Assembly: GCA_965224275.1 (NCBI GenBank)
Contig: CBDCYR010000005.1
Coordinates: forward strand, 372,001 to 436,000
Source: CAUZWH01 sp965224275
GTDB lineage: Bacteria > Pseudomonadota > Alphaproteobacteria > SHVV01
DNA: 64,000 nucleotides
Direction of reading: 5' to 3'
Below, piece after piece: positions 17,263 through 25,388 of the stretch. Under the pieces are notes generated by a model. The model did no database searches, had not been told where the DNA came from, and saw only the letters and a list, made by a program, of their open reading frames with translations. Both the position numbers and the translations under genes were made by a program. Every line of letters starts with the position of its first letter. Positions within the stretch are counted from its first letter, which is position 1.

Positions 17263-18648
17263 ATGGGTCACAACGAGCAAATTGCCCGCAAAGCGTACGG
17301 CGCCTATCACCGCGACAAGACAGGCCATCGTGAAGACGAGGAACTCACCCACGTCGGGCCGGAAACACCGGGTGGCGAATACTTCCGCTGCTTCTGGCAC
17401 CCTATCGCGTTAACCACCGACGTCGAAAGCGCGCCGCTACGGTTGCGCATTTTGGGCGAGGATCTGGTCTTGTTTCGCGACCTCGGCGGGCGGTTGGGCC
17501 TGCTCGAACTTCACTGTCCGCACCGCGGCACCTCGCTGGAATTCGGCAAGCTCGATGAAACCGGCATTCGTTGTTGCTATCACGGCTGGCACTTCGACAT
17601 CGACGGCACCATTTTGGAGACGCCGACCCATAGCGACGACAACAGTTTCAAGGATCGGATCTATCACGGTGCCTATCCCGTCCACGAATATGCCGGGATG
17701 ATCTGGGCCTATATGGGCCCGCCCGAGAGCACACCTGATTTTCCAATCTTCGATATCTACGAGAAGCCCGGCGTCACCCACACGGCGTACAAATTCTTTT
17801 GGCCCTGCAATTGGCTACAGATCCGCGAAAACGGTATGGACCCGTTGCACGCCAAATATCTCCACGCCGATGCCGGCCAGAAATTCCCGCCGTCGATGAA
17901 GGTGCTGCCGGTGCTGGATTTTCAGGAATCCCCGCTCGGCATTCTTTACATCTCGGTGCGGCGCATCGGTGAGATGCTTTACCTGCGCCAGAACGAAATC
18001 TTCCTGCCCACCGCCGATTGGGTGAACGGCCTGGAAGATGCCGAGGGTGAGACCGTGTTCGATCGGCGCGGCGGTGGCACTGATTTCGTGGTGCCGATCG
18101 ATGATGCCAATAGCTACTTTTTCATGCTGCTCGATGTCACCCGCGACCAGCACGACACCGGTCTCAATGGCTTGTGGGACCGCGACACCAGCGAGGAAAT
18201 CGCGCTCGGCCTCAATGCCTCGATTCCAACCTCCGGCCAACACGGCGACCGGCCCTATGACGAACGTCAGCTCTCGGCCGGCGATTGGGATGCCTGCACC
18301 AGCCAGGGCACTATCCACGGTCATGGCGGCGAGAACCTCGGCATCAGCGACACTGGCGTCGTCAAGTTCCGCAACCTGATCCGCCGCGAGATCGACAAAG
18401 TCAAAAACGGACACGATCCCAAAGGCGTCTACCGCAACACCAACGGCCAGCTGATCCGCACCCACGGCCACAACACCGTGCTGCGCGTGCCCCAGGGCGG
18501 CTCGCCCGAAGCCGACCGCAAGATCTGCCAAGCCCTCTATCGTGAGTTTCTCACCGAAGTGATCGACGGCGACTTGCAGCAAACCCTCCCCGTCGACGAA
18601 AAATGGCGCATCGCCCGCAAGCTCGTCGAGCGCATCACGGCGGATTAG
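17263..18648 (+). CDS. Rieske non-heme iron oxygenase, phthalate-4,5-dioxygenase-like (copy 3)
   Basis: A 461-residue oxygenase. The Rieske site is C85-P-H87 with C104-x2-H107 (CCYHGW) and the mononuclear iron motif is ENGMDPLHAKYLH (N190, D193, H196, H201). The length and the long C-terminal section (NTNGQLIRTHGHNTV and onward) resemble phthalate 4,5-dioxygenase-type enzymes, which attack aromatic acids with a separate one-component reductase. ATG 17263 is preferred over an earlier in-frame start at 17047 because GAGGA precedes it and upstream residues come from the hydrolase gene. No reductase is encoded next to it. Confidence 0.9.
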   Translation: MGHNEQIARKAYGAYHRDKTGHREDEELTHVGPETPGGEYFRCFWHPIALTTDVESAPLRLRILGEDLVLFRDLGGRLGLLELHCPHRGTSLEFGKLDETGIRCCYHGWHFDIDGTILETPTHSDDNSFKDRIYHGAYPVHEYAGMIWAYMGPPESTPDFPIFDIYEKPGVTHTAYKFFWPCNWLQIRENGMDPLHAKYLHADAGQKFPPSMKVLPVLDFQESPLGILYISVRRIGEMLYLRQNEIFLPTADWVNGLEDAEGETVFDRRGGGTDFVVPIDDANSYFFMLLDVTRDQHDTGLNGLWDRDTSEEIALGLNASIPTSGQHGDRPYDERQLSAGDWDACTSQGTIHGHGGENLGISDTGVVKFRNLIRREIDKVKNGHDPKGVYRNTNGQLIRTHGHNTVLRVPQGGSPEADRKICQALYREFLTEVIDGDLQQTLPVDEKWRIARKLVERITAD

Positions 18649-18661
18649 TGTTCAGTCGCCA

Positions 18662-18754
18662 GCATACCCCTCACCCCACCCCTCTCCCACAAGGGGAGAG
18701 GGAGTACATCAGCGCACGGAGAGGTTCCCTCTCCCCCTTGTGGGAGAGGGGGGT
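18662..18754. repeat. Paired REP-like palindromes, interrupted by IS256
   Basis: Two hairpin units built from CTCTCCCACAAGGGGAGAG and CTCTCCCCCTTGTGGGAGAG lie back to back after the Rieske gene. IS256 has inserted in the second unit; the rest of the repeat (TAGGGTGAGGGGG) resumes at 20154 after the target duplication. Confidence 0.7.
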
Positions 18755-20145
18755 TGTGTCTCGAAAGTGGTGGAAATTGGTTTTGGCGCCTCTCCGAGCG
18801 GGTTGAGTTTTGCGGCGGTCAGGCCGCGCGGTCAAGGGTTTCGTCGGCGATTAGCTGATCGAGGGTTTCCCATCCATCGACTTTGCGCATCTGGATTTGG
18901 CCGGAAGCGAGGAGCGCCCAGAGGAGCATCGGCACTGTTTCGGGACACGGCAGCACGGTCTGTGTTTTGATCCGGCGCTTGAACTCCTCGTTGAGACGCT
19001 CAATGGCGTTGGTCGTTCGGGCTGATTTCCATTGGCTCTTGGACAGGCGCGTGAAGGTAAAGAGCTTGTCGCCCGCTTCTGCGAGGCTGTCCGCGACGGC
19101 CCTGCATTTCAGCCGCCACTTGCGGACAAACGCCTTGCGGCGGGTTTCCACCTCGGAGGCAGTGTCGGCATAGATCATATCGCGGTAATCTTCGCTCAGC
19201 TCGTCATGCATGTGTTTGGGAGCATGACCCAGAAGGTTGCGGTGCTTGTGCACGGTGCAGCGTTGAACGGGAAGGTCATCGCCCCAAAGCGCCGACAGAG
19301 CCGCCTCCAGTCCCGGCGCGCCATCGACGATGACAAACCCGGGCCGTTTCAGTCCACGCGCATCAAGGTCGTCGAGGAACTGGCGCCACGCCGCCTGGCT
19401 TTCTCCGCCCATATTCCCGATCGAAAGCAAGACCTTCTGGCCATCCCGGCGCACCCCTATAGCCGCGAGAACCGAGATGTTGGTGGCCTTGCGATCCAGT
19501 CGGGTCTTGATCACAGTGCCGTCAAGGATCAGCCGAACGATATCCTCATCCGCGAGGCCACGGCTGCACCAGGCGTCCCAATCGACCTTCACCTTGCGCC
19601 ACGCCCGGCTCACAACGTCCTTGCTCACAGCACCCCCGAAGAGCCCGAACAGCGCGCGTTTCACCCGCCGCGTGTTGGTTCCGGACAGATACACCGAAGC
19701 GATCAGCGCCTCGGCCTTTCTGGTCAGCCGCTGGTAGCGCGGCAGCGCCCGCGAACGCCATTCCGACGCCCGACCGTCTTCCTCAACGATCCGTGCACGC
19801 GGCACGCTCACCCTCTCGGTCCCGAATGTCCCCGTCAGTTGCCGCTCCCGGTGCCCGTTCCGATACCCTTGCCGAAGCGCGTCCTCTCGACCGTATCGGC
19901 AGCGCCCGAGAAACTGCGCAAGTTCCTCCTCAAAAACGGCCTCGATCGTGGATCTGATGTTCTCCCGCAGCCGGTCCTCGAGCGGATCATAGCCGGCGTC
20001 ATTGGCCAGTAGCGAAAGCGCAGAAGTCTCGGTAGTGTTCTTCATGGCGTGATCTCCTTGGCGGTGCTAGCCGCCGGTTGGGTGGTTGTCTTGTCACCCG
20101 GAGATTACGCCATCCTCAAATTTCCACCACTTTCGAGACACAGCC
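18752..20145 (-). mobile_element. IS256-family insertion sequence, complete, with 8-bp target duplication
   Basis: The 1394-bp element is bounded by inverted repeats GGTTGTGTCTCGAAAGTGG (left) and GGCTGTGTCTCGAAAGTGG (right, read inward), which continue into GTGGAAATT. GAGAGGGG is duplicated on both sides (18744-18751 and 20146-20153), as expected for IS256. The target is a REP-like hairpin, so no gene was broken. Confidence 0.93.
18819..20045 (-). CDS. IS256-family (mutator-type) transposase
   Basis: The 408-residue transposase appears intact. It has the Mutator/IS256 core with catalytic Asp in LILDGTVIKTRLD and FVIVDGAPGLEAAL, and Glu in TTNAIERLNEEFKRR, plus the N-terminal region RCRYGR...GYRNGHRERQLTGTFG. 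The gene fills most of the IS and starts about 100 bp inside the right end. Confidence 0.93.
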   Translation of the reverse strand: MKNTTETSALSLLANDAGYDPLEDRLRENIRSTIEAVFEEELAQFLGRCRYGREDALRQGYRNGHRERQLTGTFGTERVSVPRARIVEEDGRASEWRSRALPRYQRLTRKAEALIASVYLSGTNTRRVKRALFGLFGGAVSKDVVSRAWRKVKVDWDAWCSRGLADEDIVRLILDGTVIKTRLDRKATNISVLAAIGVRRDGQKVLLSIGNMGGESQAAWRQFLDDLDARGLKRPGFVIVDGAPGLEAALSALWGDDLPVQRCTVHKHRNLLGHAPKHMHDELSEDYRDMIYADTASEVETRRKAFVRKWRLKCRAVADSLAEAGDKLFTFTRLSKSQWKSARTTNAIERLNEEFKRRIKTQTVLPCPETVPMLLWALLASGQIQMRKVDGWETLDQLIADETLDRAA

Positions 20146-20183
20146 GAGAGGGGTAGGGTGAGGGGGTTTGTTTGTTCCTAGTA

Positions 20184-20744
20184 TCACTGATTCTCAAAAG
20201 CTCCAGCACCCACCCCCGCCAGCCGCTTGCGTAGCGTTGGCATCCAGCCGCCATTTTCGATGATCGTCAGCAATGCCGCATCGAGCGGTGGATAGTTGAT
20301 CTCGCTGCCTCGGCTCACATTGCGAAACGTTCCGGTCCGAAAGTCGACGTCGAGTTCATCGCCGTCGGCCGCTTCATCGGCAACACCAGGACAGGCCGGC
20401 AGGATCGGCACCGCGCAGTTGATCGCGTTGCGAAAACTGCCGCGTGGGATCGATTCGACGACCAGGCCGAGCCCAAGGCCGGCGATTCCGATCAAGCCCT
20501 GAATGTGCGGGTTGCCTTGCGCGAAGCGCCTGCCCGCAACAATGATGTCTCCCGGCGACACGTTCTTAGGAAAGTCGGGATCGAGACCGCACATGACGTG
20601 ATCGCGCAACACCTCCGGATCGGTTTCCCGCGCGATTGCAAAATGCAACGGCATGATGTCGCCGTCGATCGCGACATTGTCGCCGAAGTGCCAACAGCGG
20701 CCGCGATAGGTGAAGGTCACGGTTGCCACCGCTTCAGTCCCCAC
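20184..20744 (-). CDS. Aconitase/isopropylmalate dehydratase-like small (swivel) subunit
   Basis: About 187 residues with the swivel-domain pattern FGDNVAIDGDIMP near the start (compare GDNxDTDxIIP in LeuD) and FRNAINCAVPIL. The usual substrate-binding loop GCGSSREHAP is replaced by AQGNPHIQGL, so the Ser and Arg that contact substrate in aconitase and LeuD are absent. The preferred GTG start at 20744 overlaps the end of the large-subunit gene; GTG 20729 or an upstream start at 20780 are alternatives. With the large subunit it should hydrate or dehydrate a carboxylic acid. The changed loop argues against leucine biosynthesis and for a catabolic maleate- or citraconate-type substrate. Confidence 0.78.
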   Translation of the reverse strand: MGTEAVATVTFTYRGRCWHFGDNVAIDGDIMPLHFAIARETDPEVLRDHVMCGLDPDFPKNVSPGDIIVAGRRFAQGNPHIQGLIGIAGLGLGLVVESIPRGSFRNAINCAVPILPACPGVADEAADGDELDVDFRTGTFRNVSRGSEINYPPLDAALLTIIENGGWMPTLRKRLAGVGAGAFENQ

Positions 20745-22020
20745 CAAGCATGTCGCGGGGATCGACGATCTCGCCGGCAACCGCGGACGCCGCCACCGTC
20801 AGCGGACTCGCGAGATAAATATCTGCATCATTGGGGCCCAGCCGTCCGGGATCGTTGCGGGTTCCGGTATTGATCGAAACTTCGCCCGATGCCAGCGGCG
20901 CCACCCGCCCGCCGGCGCAGGGGCCGCACCCCGGCGCGGTGAGGATCGCCCCGGCATCGACCAGCGTCTGCAGTAGCCCCTCATCCGCCGCACGGCGCCA
21001 GATTTCCTGGGTTCCGGGGGTCACGAACAGGCGCACGCGGGGATGGATCACGCGGTTTGCGAGAATCGAGGCGGTATCGCGGATATCGTTCAACAGGCTC
21101 GATGCACATGAGCCAACAAACGCATGGTGCACCGCCGTGCCGGCAACCTCGGATACCCCGACCACGTTGTCCGGCCGCGGTGGCGCCGCGACCTGCGGTT
21201 CGAGCAGGTTGACATCGTAACCGCCGCGCCACAGGAACGACGCATCGTCGTCGCTATAAGCGGGATCGAGATCACCGTCGATCCGGTCTTGCAAGTAGGC
21301 CAACACAGCGTCGTCGGGCTCAACCAATACCGATTTCGCACCCAAATCGATCGGTGTATTGCACAACGTGAATCTTGCGTCGAGATCGATATCGGCCAGC
21401 GCGGCGCCCGCGAACTCAACCACCGTGTAGTCGACCAGGTCAGCATCGAAGTCGGCGATCAGCCGTTGCGCGACATCACGAATTGAGATCCCCGGTGTCA
21501 TGCGGCCGGTAAGTTCGATGCGAACGGTTTCGGGCACCCGCAACCAGGCCGACCCACACGCCAACACCTCCGAGATTTCGACCAGCATCGCGATCCCAAG
21601 TGCACCCACGGCGCCGTAATTGGGGACGTGGGTGTCGTAGCCGGCCACGAACATGCCCGGTCGCACAAAGCCGAGTTCAACCGGGAAGACGTGCCCATGG
21701 CCGCCGCGGCCGACGTCGAAATGATTGTCGATACCAAACCGCGCCGCGATCTCGCGCACCTGTTTCTGCCGTTCGGCCGCTTGCGGTGAAACCGCGGTCG
21801 GCTCGTGATCGGTCACCAGCACCACTTTTTCGGGCGCGAACAGCTCGTCGACCCCTAACTCGTCAAGCGCTTTTGCGAAATTGACGACGTACCAGTCGTG
21901 GACCGTGATCAACTCGGGTTCGGGAAACACGATATCGCCGGCCGCCGCATCGGTGCCGAGCACCCGCGATAGAATTTTCTCGGTCGCTGTCTGAGGCATG
22001 TCAGCGCCCGTACGGCTCAC
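20734..22020 (-). CDS. Aconitase/isopropylmalate dehydratase-like large subunit
   Basis: The 428-residue protein has the three cysteine ligands for a [4Fe-4S] cluster, in GSCASS and PGCGPCAG, and aconitase-family motifs TVHDWYVVNFAK, VLVTDHE, GRGGHGHVFP and GYDTHVPNYGAVGALGIA. The start GTG 22020 overlaps the upstream lyase stop (GTGA); ATG 21999 (MPQTATEK) is an alternative. It forms a hydro-lyase with the overlapping small-subunit gene. The operon partner is an ICL/PEPM-type lyase, the combination seen in hydration-plus-cleavage routes such as dimethylmaleate breakdown in nicotinate fermentation. LeuC itself is unlikely because no leucine genes are near. Confidence 0.85.
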   Translation of the reverse strand: MSRTGADMPQTATEKILSRVLGTDAAAGDIVFPEPELITVHDWYVVNFAKALDELGVDELFAPEKVVLVTDHEPTAVSPQAAERQKQVREIAARFGIDNHFDVGRGGHGHVFPVELGFVRPGMFVAGYDTHVPNYGAVGALGIAMLVEISEVLACGSAWLRVPETVRIELTGRMTPGISIRDVAQRLIADFDADLVDYTVVEFAGAALADIDLDARFTLCNTPIDLGAKSVLVEPDDAVLAYLQDRIDGDLDPAYSDDDASFLWRGGYDVNLLEPQVAAPPRPDNVVGVSEVAGTAVHHAFVGSCASSLLNDIRDTASILANRVIHPRVRLFVTPGTQEIWRRAADEGLLQTLVDAGAILTAPGCGPCAGGRVAPLASGEVSINTGTRNDPGRLGPNDADIYLASPLTVAASAVAGEIVDPRDMLGGD

Positions 22021-22886
22021 GCCTCGTAGCGTTCGTTCAATTCGAAATAGGCGTCGACGTCGACCAGACCGTCACGTTCGCCGGCCGATGCCAGTTGGTT
22101 CTTCATCGCGGCGCTGTGGCCATCGCGCTTGATCGTCGCCAAGACGTCAGCCATGGCTCGGATCGCGGCGCGTTGCACGTCGGCCGGATAGAGAATCATG
22201 CGATAGCCGAGCGCACCGAGCTCCGCCGGCGGCATCACTGGTTCTTCACCGCCGCCACCGATATTGAACATCTTTGGCTCCGGAATCAGTGCCGCCAGCT
22301 CCTTGATCTCGGTCTTCGTGTGAATCGCTTCCACAAACACCATATCGGCGCCGGCGTCGAGATAGGCCCGCGACCGTTCGACCGCCGCGTCGAAGCCCTC
22401 AACCTTGAGCGCGTCGGTACGGGCGATGATCAGAAGATCTTCGTTAACCCGGGCGTCGACAGCCGCCTTGATCTTGCCGCTCATTTCTTGGGTATTGATT
22501 ACCGCGAGATCATCGTAGAGCCCGCAGCGTTTGGGGAAATCTTGATCTTCGAGATGCAGACCGGCAACCCCGACGCGCTCAAACTCCATCACCGTGCGTC
22601 GCACGTTGAGCGCATTGCCGTAGCCGGTGTCGGCGTCGGCCACCACTGGGATATCGGCGCTTTGGACGATCGTGGCGATACGACCGACCATCTCACTGAG
22701 ATCGACCAGGCCCAGATCGGGAAAGCCAAGACCCCGAGCGATCGAGCCGCCGCTGGCATGCGCACAGTCGAAACCCGCATCGGCAATCAACCGCGCCGAC
22801 GTCGCGTCAAACGCGCTCGGCGCCAGCACCGCACCATCAGCAATCAATCGCCGCAATGTCGCAGCTCTGTTGGTCGAACCGTTCAT
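22017..22886 (-). CDS. Isocitrate lyase/PEP mutase superfamily lyase (2-methylisocitrate or dimethylmalate lyase-like)
   Basis: The 289-residue TIM-barrel enzyme shows PSAFDATSARLIADAGFD, the Mg-binding VADADTGYG (D84, D86) and HLEDQ, and the loop FPKRCG with C121. The Cys in K-[KR]-C-G is the general acid in true lyases of this family and is absent from PEP mutases, so C-C cleavage of a 2-hydroxy or 2-methyl malate is likely. ATG 22886 is chosen because similarity starts there; the frame also extends upstream to 23042. It overlaps the aconitase-like gene by 4 bp, so its product or substrate is probably shared with that hydratase. Confidence 0.85.
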   Translation of the reverse strand: MNGSTNRAATLRRLIADGAVLAPSAFDATSARLIADAGFDCAHASGGSIARGLGFPDLGLVDLSEMVGRIATIVQSADIPVVADADTGYGNALNVRRTVMEFERVGVAGLHLEDQDFPKRCGLYDDLAVINTQEMSGKIKAAVDARVNEDLLIIARTDALKVEGFDAAVERSRAYLDAGADMVFVEAIHTKTEIKELAALIPEPKMFNIGGGGEEPVMPPAELGALGYRMILYPADVQRAAIRAMADVLATIKRDGHSAAMKNQLASAGERDGLVDVDAYFELNERYEA

Positions 22887-22933
22887 CGCAAGTTGCCTAG
22901 CACCAATCTTCAGATATTGGTCGAAACGACCCC

Positions 22934-23950
22934 TCACCCAACCGCAGAGCGCTGGTCTTCGGGAATCACTTCGCCCTTGACCACCATCGGCTCGTTGTCG
23001 AGATAAACCGAACAATTGCGCATCGGGATATCGAGATGACACAGCGTATCGCGCGTGCCTCCGGCATCGTCGTTGGGCCCGGTTGAGAACATGAAATTGC
23101 CCAGGAAGGCACGGCCGTCATTGCCGTTGGTCTGCTGTTTGTCCAGCATCCCCAACGCTGTCCATTTGGCGCGTGGCTGTAAGCCCCACCCCACATGCGA
23201 CATCGCAAACCCATCGCGATCGTTATAGCTTTCGATAAACTCGCGCATGTAGTTGGCGTCGAAATCACCTGATATTTCAGTTATGTAGCCGTTTTCGAAG
23301 TCCACTCGGATGGGCGTCTGCACGTATGATTTGAACGGGAAGATGATGTCGCCGCGATCGATCACGATGGTGCCACGGGCGGTGGTTTCGTTCGGCCAGG
23401 TGGCGACGAACCCGGCGGGCCAGTGGTCCCAGTGCCCGGGTTCATCCGCATAGCCGTATTCATATAGAACCGGGTATTCCCCCAGATCGCATTCGAAAGC
23501 GGTGCCGGCTTCGGATTCAACCCGCATGGTCTTGGCGGCCTCGATCCGTTTACCCGCCGCTTGGACGCGCTGCTTGTCTTCTTCTTGCGGCATCATGCGC
23601 GCCAACGCTTCGGGGGGTTCGGTGACGTAGAGAATGCGTGTGCCGGCCGCCAGCACGTGCGGGCGCTCGCCGCCGCGCTGGAGGTGGAGCCCAACCAGAT
23701 CGACGACCAGATCGGCTTGGCGCATCGCCTCCATCGCGACGCCGTTGTCGCGTAGCCGCGTCTTACCGATATGCGGCTCCATATGCACCGCCTTGGCGCC
23801 GATCTCGATGCAGGCGTTGTAGGCCGCTTTAACGTTCTCGGGCCGCGCCTCGGGTTTGGTCAAGACGACAACAGTCTCTTGTTCGTTGACGTTGCATAGG
23901 CGCAGGACCTCCGCCCACATCGATATCTGTTGCGACTCGCTGAGTGCCAT
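22934..23950 (-). CDS. nicX: NicX-like 2,5-dihydroxypyridine 5,6-dioxygenase
   Basis: The 338-residue protein closely follows NicX of nicotinic-acid catabolism: TRILYVTEPPEALARMMP, YGYADEPGHWDHWPAGF, GWGLQPRAKWTA, NFMFSTGPN and CHLDIPMRNC. The candidate Fe(II) ligands H252, H305 and D307 have the same spacing as the His, His and Asp reported for Pseudomonas putida NicX, a constant shift of 13. The family opens the ring of 2,5-dihydroxypyridine to N-formylmaleamate. It was earlier annotated as an M29 aminopeptidase-like protein. It stands with a lyase and hydratase downstream and DUF1330 and amidohydrolase genes upstream. The actual substrate may be a related hydroxypyridine. Confidence 0.82.
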   Translation of the reverse strand: MALSESQQISMWAEVLRLCNVNEQETVVVLTKPEARPENVKAAYNACIEIGAKAVHMEPHIGKTRLRDNGVAMEAMRQADLVVDLVGLHLQRGGERPHVLAAGTRILYVTEPPEALARMMPQEEDKQRVQAAGKRIEAAKTMRVESEAGTAFECDLGEYPVLYEYGYADEPGHWDHWPAGFVATWPNETTARGTIVIDRGDIIFPFKSYVQTPIRVDFENGYITEISGDFDANYMREFIESYNDRDGFAMSHVGWGLQPRAKWTALGMLDKQQTNGNDGRAFLGNFMFSTGPNDDAGGTRDTLCHLDIPMRNCSVYLDNEPMVVKGEVIPEDQRSAVG

Positions 23951-23983
23951 CGATCAGTCCCTGTCGTTCATCGGGCCGAACCG

Positions 23984-24280
23984 CTAATCCATGCCCTCGA
24001 AAACGCGGATATCGCGCACCACCGAATCGTCGCCGAGTTTTTCGAGCGCGGCTTGGTAGCCATCACTGGAATAAGCGGCAACCGCGGCATCGAAACTCTC
24101 AAACTCAAGCAACACGGTGCGTTCGTTCTTGCCCGCTTCGAACGCTTGCACGCGGCCACCGCGGGCCAGGATCTTGCCGCCGGCTGCCTGAATGGCGGGA
24201 CCCGCGAGCTTGGCATATTCCGCCAGTGCATCCGGTTTGGAGATCGAGTGATAGGCCGAGATCCAGTATCCTTTAGCCAT
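23984..24280 (-). CDS. DUF1330 protein
   Basis: A 98-residue protein of the dimeric alpha/beta-barrel type. It opens AKGYWISAYHSISKPDAL and holds the typical GGKILARGGRVQAFE segment and a later ERTVLLEFESFDAAVAAY, which fits DUF1330. GGAGG stands 6 bases before the ATG. Members occur in catabolic operons and some act as small-molecule isomerases or tautomerase-like enzymes; the function here is unknown. It lies 33 bp from nicX in the same direction. Confidence 0.85.
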   Translation of the reverse strand: MAKGYWISAYHSISKPDALAEYAKLAGPAIQAAGGKILARGGRVQAFEAGKNERTVLLEFESFDAAVAAYSSDGYQAALEKLGDDSVVRDIRVFEGMD

Positions 24281-24342
24281 GTTTTTCCTCCCTAGTTGAT
24301 ATCGTAAACCTTAGCACGGCTGCGCTTGCAGAACGCAGCCCC

Positions 24343-25245
24343 TCAATCCATTCGGTAGATGCGTCGGGCGTTGTCGCGAAACAGCTTCACGCGCTCGTTT
24401 GAACCCAGATCAGTGACGATTTCTGCGTAGCTGTCAAAGATCGTGTCGAAATCCGCCGCCAGGCTGTCGGGCGGGAAGTTGCTGCCGAACATCACGCGGT
24501 CGGTCCCGAACATCTCTATCGTCTCGCGCACGATCGGTCGGTTCGCATCCACCGACCAGGTGCCCCCATTGAGACCAAGGCCCGCGATCTTGACGGCAAC
24601 GTTCGGATGCGCGGCGGCGGCAGCCATGGCCTGGCGCCAGCCTTCCAGTCCTTGCTCACTGCGATCGGTGGGGAAACCGGCGCTGCTCAGGATGATCTGG
24701 ATGCCTGGAAAATCCGCGGCCAGGTCGGCGGCCTCGTGCAGGTGCCAGTAGTTGGTCTGAAGATCGAACGACAGACCGTATTTCTCGAGCAGCGCAAAAC
24801 CGGCCCGCCACGTCGGATCGCCCATCGACCCCGGCCCTCCGGGCTCGCTGGTTTGCGGTGTTGCCGAGGTGCGCGGTTTGTGGCGGATGCCGCGCACCAT
24901 GGGAAACGCGGCCTGCGCCGCAAGAACGTCCTCGGCATCGTCGCGATCGAGCCAGGCCTGCGCAACGATCACACTGGGCAGCCCATGCGCGCCGATCATA
25001 TCCTGAAGCCAGCGCGTTTCACCGACCGGATCGGCCGGATTCCACTCCGCTTCCACGTGTACGGTCGCGACCACGTTCTGATTGACCGTAACCGAGCGAT
25101 AGTCAGACGGCAGAAACGTGCGCCGGATCGGTGCGGGATCGCCATAGCGATGCGGCCCAGCCGGCTCGTCGCACAGCCACGGGTAGTAATTGCGTTCGAG
25201 ATCCCACAGATGCATGTGGGCATCGACGATCTCCGCGGCTCTCAA
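24343..25245 (-). CDS. Amidohydrolase-family (lactonase-type) metal-dependent hydrolase
   Basis: The 300-residue TIM-barrel protein begins IVDAHMHLWDL, the HxH metal motif of the fuconolactonase/2-pyrone-4,6-dicarboxylate hydrolase group, and ends with GSNFPPDS, where the Asp binds metal. The TTG start at 25245 is supported by GGAAGGAG 7-14 bases upstream. Such enzymes hydrolyse lactones or decarboxylate small acids. It is the first gene of the minus-strand set running through DUF1330, nicX, lyase and hydratase, and is divergent from a Rieske oxygenase gene 143 bp away. Confidence 0.82.
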   Translation of the reverse strand: MRAAEIVDAHMHLWDLERNYYPWLCDEPAGPHRYGDPAPIRRTFLPSDYRSVTVNQNVVATVHVEAEWNPADPVGETRWLQDMIGAHGLPSVIVAQAWLDRDDAEDVLAAQAAFPMVRGIRHKPRTSATPQTSEPGGPGSMGDPTWRAGFALLEKYGLSFDLQTNYWHLHEAADLAADFPGIQIILSSAGFPTDRSEQGLEGWRQAMAAAAAHPNVAVKIAGLGLNGGTWSVDANRPIVRETIEMFGTDRVMFGSNFPPDSLAADFDTIFDSYAEIVTDLGSNERVKLFRDNARRIYRMD

Positions 25246-25388
25246 GCCATCGCTCCTTCCGATCCCATTTTACACACAAGGCGAACTCTCCCAGATGCCG
25301 GCGGACTCAACGGGTGATCGTATGAGCCCACTCGTCTAGACTTCCCTGGCTCCGATGTCGAAGGCGACTGTTCTGAGGAGGTCCGTGA

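Noticed and set aside
20184..22020. Leucine biosynthesis LeuCD
   Set aside because: No leuA or leuB is near, the SSRE loop is missing from the small subunit, and the operon context is catabolic.
22934..23950. M29 leucyl aminopeptidase
   Set aside because: NicX-specific blocks and the H252/H305/D307 spacing fit a dihydroxypyridine dioxygenase better.
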